This document shows positions 61,031 to 64,000 of a stretch of 64,000 nucleotides of DNA, one piece after another. Position numbers and translations under genes: made by a program. How positions within the stretch are numbered: the first letter of the stretch is position 1; the number at the start of each line of letters is the position of its first letter. The notes below the pieces were generated by a model. The model was not told the origin of the DNA and searched no databases. It saw nothing but the letters and a program-made list of their open reading frames with translations. The DNA is taken from NCBI RefSeq assembly GCF_020184175.1, contig NC_065532.1, positions 5,580,001 to 5,644,000 of the forward strand, read 5' to 3'. This stretch comes from Aphis gossypii. Taxonomy: Eukaryota > Arthropoda > Insecta > Hemiptera > Aphididae.

Positions 61031-62439
61031 AATTGAACCATACAACTCTATATAATTATGTATTATTTTGATATAATATTATGCACAACTACGCAGTGTG
61101 CAGTGTGACTTATTATTAACTATAATCTAAGTAAAATAAACAATATCGACTTAGAGCGGCCTTTATACATATAATATCATAACTCAATAACGTATAGCGA
61201 TGATGACGATTCTGAGAAAAAATAACCCCCATAATCCACATGCAATTTTATGAAATTGTACTTTATTGTTTAACATTTTTAGTTGCTGAAAAAAAAAGTT
61301 GTTCTCCGAACTCAGATATTTTACCAGTGGCCTACAAAATATACTCATAACCGATATAATAATACATTATAATAAAATTAGATACATTTTAATGCAAATT
61401 TTCATTAAATTATATATGACTAAAATATTAAACTATTTGTTTGTTTTTAAACCATATAGGTACGTTGACATTGAAATTCTGCAAATACATTATTATTATG
61501 TGTTACACTTAATCTCTAATATTATGGGATTATTTTTTCCGGGGTTATTTATTAGGCAAATCATTATAATAACAATTACCTAGAATTACAGAAGAAATAC
61601 TGATTTTTTTTTTTAACATCCATATGTTTTCGGGCTTGATACATTGTTAATTGTTTCTAACCTAGGTATTTTTCTTTACAATACCAAGGTTGTCCCTAGT
61701 AATCGATGTATAATATATAATTGTTGCGTTACCATAGCAATCTCTAAAACTACTTTCATAGACGAATTCCCGCTTGAACATATATAATTCCTTGTTTTTT
61801 CATGCATCTGTGAAAATTCGTATTAATTTCTTTTTTAGTTTACTATTTTAGCCATAATCAATTTTTTTTTTTTGGATTACCGGCATATAAATTCTTGTTT
61901 TTCAACTATACAATTATATAGGTAATAAGTAATAACATACCTATAGGTACTTCGTTAAATTTTCAAATAACGTAAACATAAATGTATTATTTATCTATTG
62001 AAGTTTTTCAAAAGTATAACTACGTGTTCATCATTATTATTTGTAAGAAACTTTTTGTAATAATGTGGGTTGTATTTTTATATTTTATTCTGTAAAAAAA
62101 AGTTTTAACCGACCTGTTTAAAACCAGCGATAGTAGGTACATTATAATTAATAAGTAGGTATAGGTAAAACGGAACAACAACTTTTTAACAATTTCACTT
62201 CTAAAAAGAAGTAACAAAAAATGGTCTTTGATCTTAAATTGACCTTCATTGTGAATAAATGTAGAACCACCAATTCAGTTGAATTAATGTTTAGAAGATG
62301 AAAGTGCATATAAGTAGATTCTTTTCTTTACACAGTTCATAGACATACTTATTAAAACCCATTACTGAAATTGATCGTTATACAATCATTTTTTTTAAGT
62401 TATTTACCAATAATAAAACTTGGGGTTCTAAAATTAAAT
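61031..62439. other. Intergenic DNA, no gene seen
   Basis: AT-rich; frames near 61299 and 62020 are Ile/Tyr/Phe/Leu-rich and look like chance. Confidence 0.5.
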
Positions 62440-62840
62440 ACACCTTATTCAACTTATGTAGAGCACTTTTTCGTATGGCAGGGATATTAGCAGTTTTCAA
62501 AAAAACGATCATAAATTATAGTGACAACTACTATAGAGAAAAATGATTATACAAGATGATTCTTTTATCTAACAACACTTATTATTTCAAAAACTATTAA
62601 TGTTTTTAAAACGAACTTTTTTATCGTTATACATTTTTAAGATTTTTAGTTTTTTGAATGACCACTTACATTTTTAATTCCATCTTCTGAAGCAGAATAT
62701 TTTTCGTGGTATTTTGTTACACAAAAATCAAAATTTTGACTAATAGCTTATAAGTTGTATAAGTATTTAAATTTTCGGAGAGCGCGAATAGTGTAGAATA
62801 ACATTTTGTGAGGTGTTCCCGTACCAATCCACTTCGCTGT
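62440..62840. repeat. Possible interspersed repeat
   Basis: The segment from tgtagagcactttttcgtatgg to caatccacttcgctgtaaat differs in texture from its surroundings. It holds words such as ttcggagagcgcgaatagtg that resemble dispersed aphid sequence. There is no second copy in this window, so the call rests on recollection. Confidence 0.22.
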
Positions 62841-64000
62841 AAATAGCCACTGGAAATTATTTAAAAAGTACTTTTAAAATGTTTATGTATTTTGAAATAA
62901 TAAATGCTGTTTGATAAAATAGAATCACTCCATATAAAATAAACAAAAATTGTTAATATGTATAAATTATTCGTATAAAATGTTATCATTCTAAGTTATT
63001 TTTTATTTTACGCATTTAAAATGTTTTTTTTTAATTTCACTTTTAAGTGTAAAGATAAAATTAGTTATCTAGTTACATTAATTAGTTACAGAATTACTTT
63101 TCTATTTTGGTTACGAAAAAATAATCGATAATTATATTTTAACCATTTGTAATTAATAATGAAGCTCAGTTACTTTTTAAAAATAACTTACTAACCTTGT
63201 CCAACAGTAGCAACCCTTACAAAACGCACATATACTTTTAAATGTTCCATCTGATATCTGAACATAATTTGTGAAAATACTTTTTTACTAATGAATACCA
63301 GACACTTTTGTAATATGAATAACATATTCATATTCCAAGAATGTCCAGTACACTATTATATCCATAGTTTGCTGTAAATCGAGAATTATTTTAACGCGAG
63401 TCATAAATCATACGTATAGTCACATTTAATTTCGCAAAGTAAATGAGTTATAATTTATAACCAACAGTTTAACTATGTATTCAAAATTTGGTTTAATACG
63501 GAAAAATACTCCAAAAAACATTGTACATCGAAATATGAAATTAAAAATGTATACCTATTGTTTTTTTCAAAAAAGAAAATATCTTAAAAAATTATAAGAA
63601 TAATAAATAATAAAAGATATAATTTTTTCAAAAACGTTTTAATTTTTATAATAATCATGTAAAAAGTTCACTTATCATTAAGTTAACTAGAGTGAGAGAC
63701 TACGAGTGAGTATATTACGAATTATTAAAATACGTCACGAAGAAACCAAGCAGTTATAATGAAAACATTTTTATCATATAATAATAATATGCTTGATAAT
63801 CATCACGATTTTTTATAATCGTGGTAATCGTCATTTTGACTCAAAGAGTAGGCGTTTCATAAAAATACTAAAAAAGGAAAATCTCTCGGAACCTTGTTCT
63901 GTGTTTTATTAAGTGCCAACGTGACGTATTGACTGACGTGACTAACTAAAAATATTTTGATACTTAACTGAATCAAGACATAAAGTATGTCTAACTCCAT
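62841..64000. other. Intergenic DNA, no gene seen
   Basis: AT-rich to the window end. A short hairpin with cacgatt (63804-63810) and aatcgtg (63817-63823) arms is the only structure noticed. Confidence 0.5.

Overview
This is AT-rich eukaryotic DNA, probably from an aphid or a close hemipteran relative. The support is a spliceosomal-intron gene with an insect-like TTC4/Dpit47 protein, short (CCTAA)n runs, the frequent word taggtacctac, and several dispersed repeat types. The species call is inference from general sequence character; no search was run. Nothing looks bacterial, and there are no rRNA, tRNA or CRISPR features.

Only one gene can be assembled with confidence. It lies on the minus strand at 48.8-52.3 kb, has eight coding exons with standard splice sites, and encodes a 394-residue TTC4-type Hsp90 co-chaperone (Drosophila Dpit47, yeast Cns1). 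All five carboxylate-clamp positions are present. A polyadenylation signal follows the stop at once. Its sixth intron carries a 66-bp poly(A)-tailed insertion between two perfect 16-bp target-site duplications.

The rest is a gene desert holding dispersed and decayed mobile DNA. From left to right: the tail of a repeat here called family A (0-0.6 kb); a non-LTR retrotransposon C-terminus (4.9 kb); a possible Ty3/gypsy integrase fossil (6.8 kb); a non-LTR reverse transcriptase fossil (11.6 kb); a long family A copy (17.2-18.3 kb); a cluster of family A ends (25.6-28.3 kb); another long family A copy (31.8-32.7 kb); a small terminal-inverted-repeat element (33.8 kb); a decayed KRBA2/SCAND3-like integrase gene (34.1-35.3 kb); a 5'-truncated endonuclease-reverse transcriptase fragment with target duplication (35.8-36.2 kb); a possible DNA transposon (41.1-41.8 kb); a 356-bp MITE with perfect 19-bp inverted repeats (43.7-44.1 kb); and a shortened family A copy (44.6-45.0 kb).

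Three islands of raised GC content stand out from the AT background: 20.1-22.3, 29.7-30.45 and 59.9-61.0 kb. The first two contain TATAAA-type boxes, and smaller patches lie near 19.2, 28.7 and 31.5 kb. They may be promoters, non-coding first exons or regulatory modules of genes whose coding exons lie outside the window, but no coding exon could be tied to them. I found no convincing new biological system here. The best leads are the retroposed insertion inside TTC4, the MITE, the integrase fossil and the GC islands.
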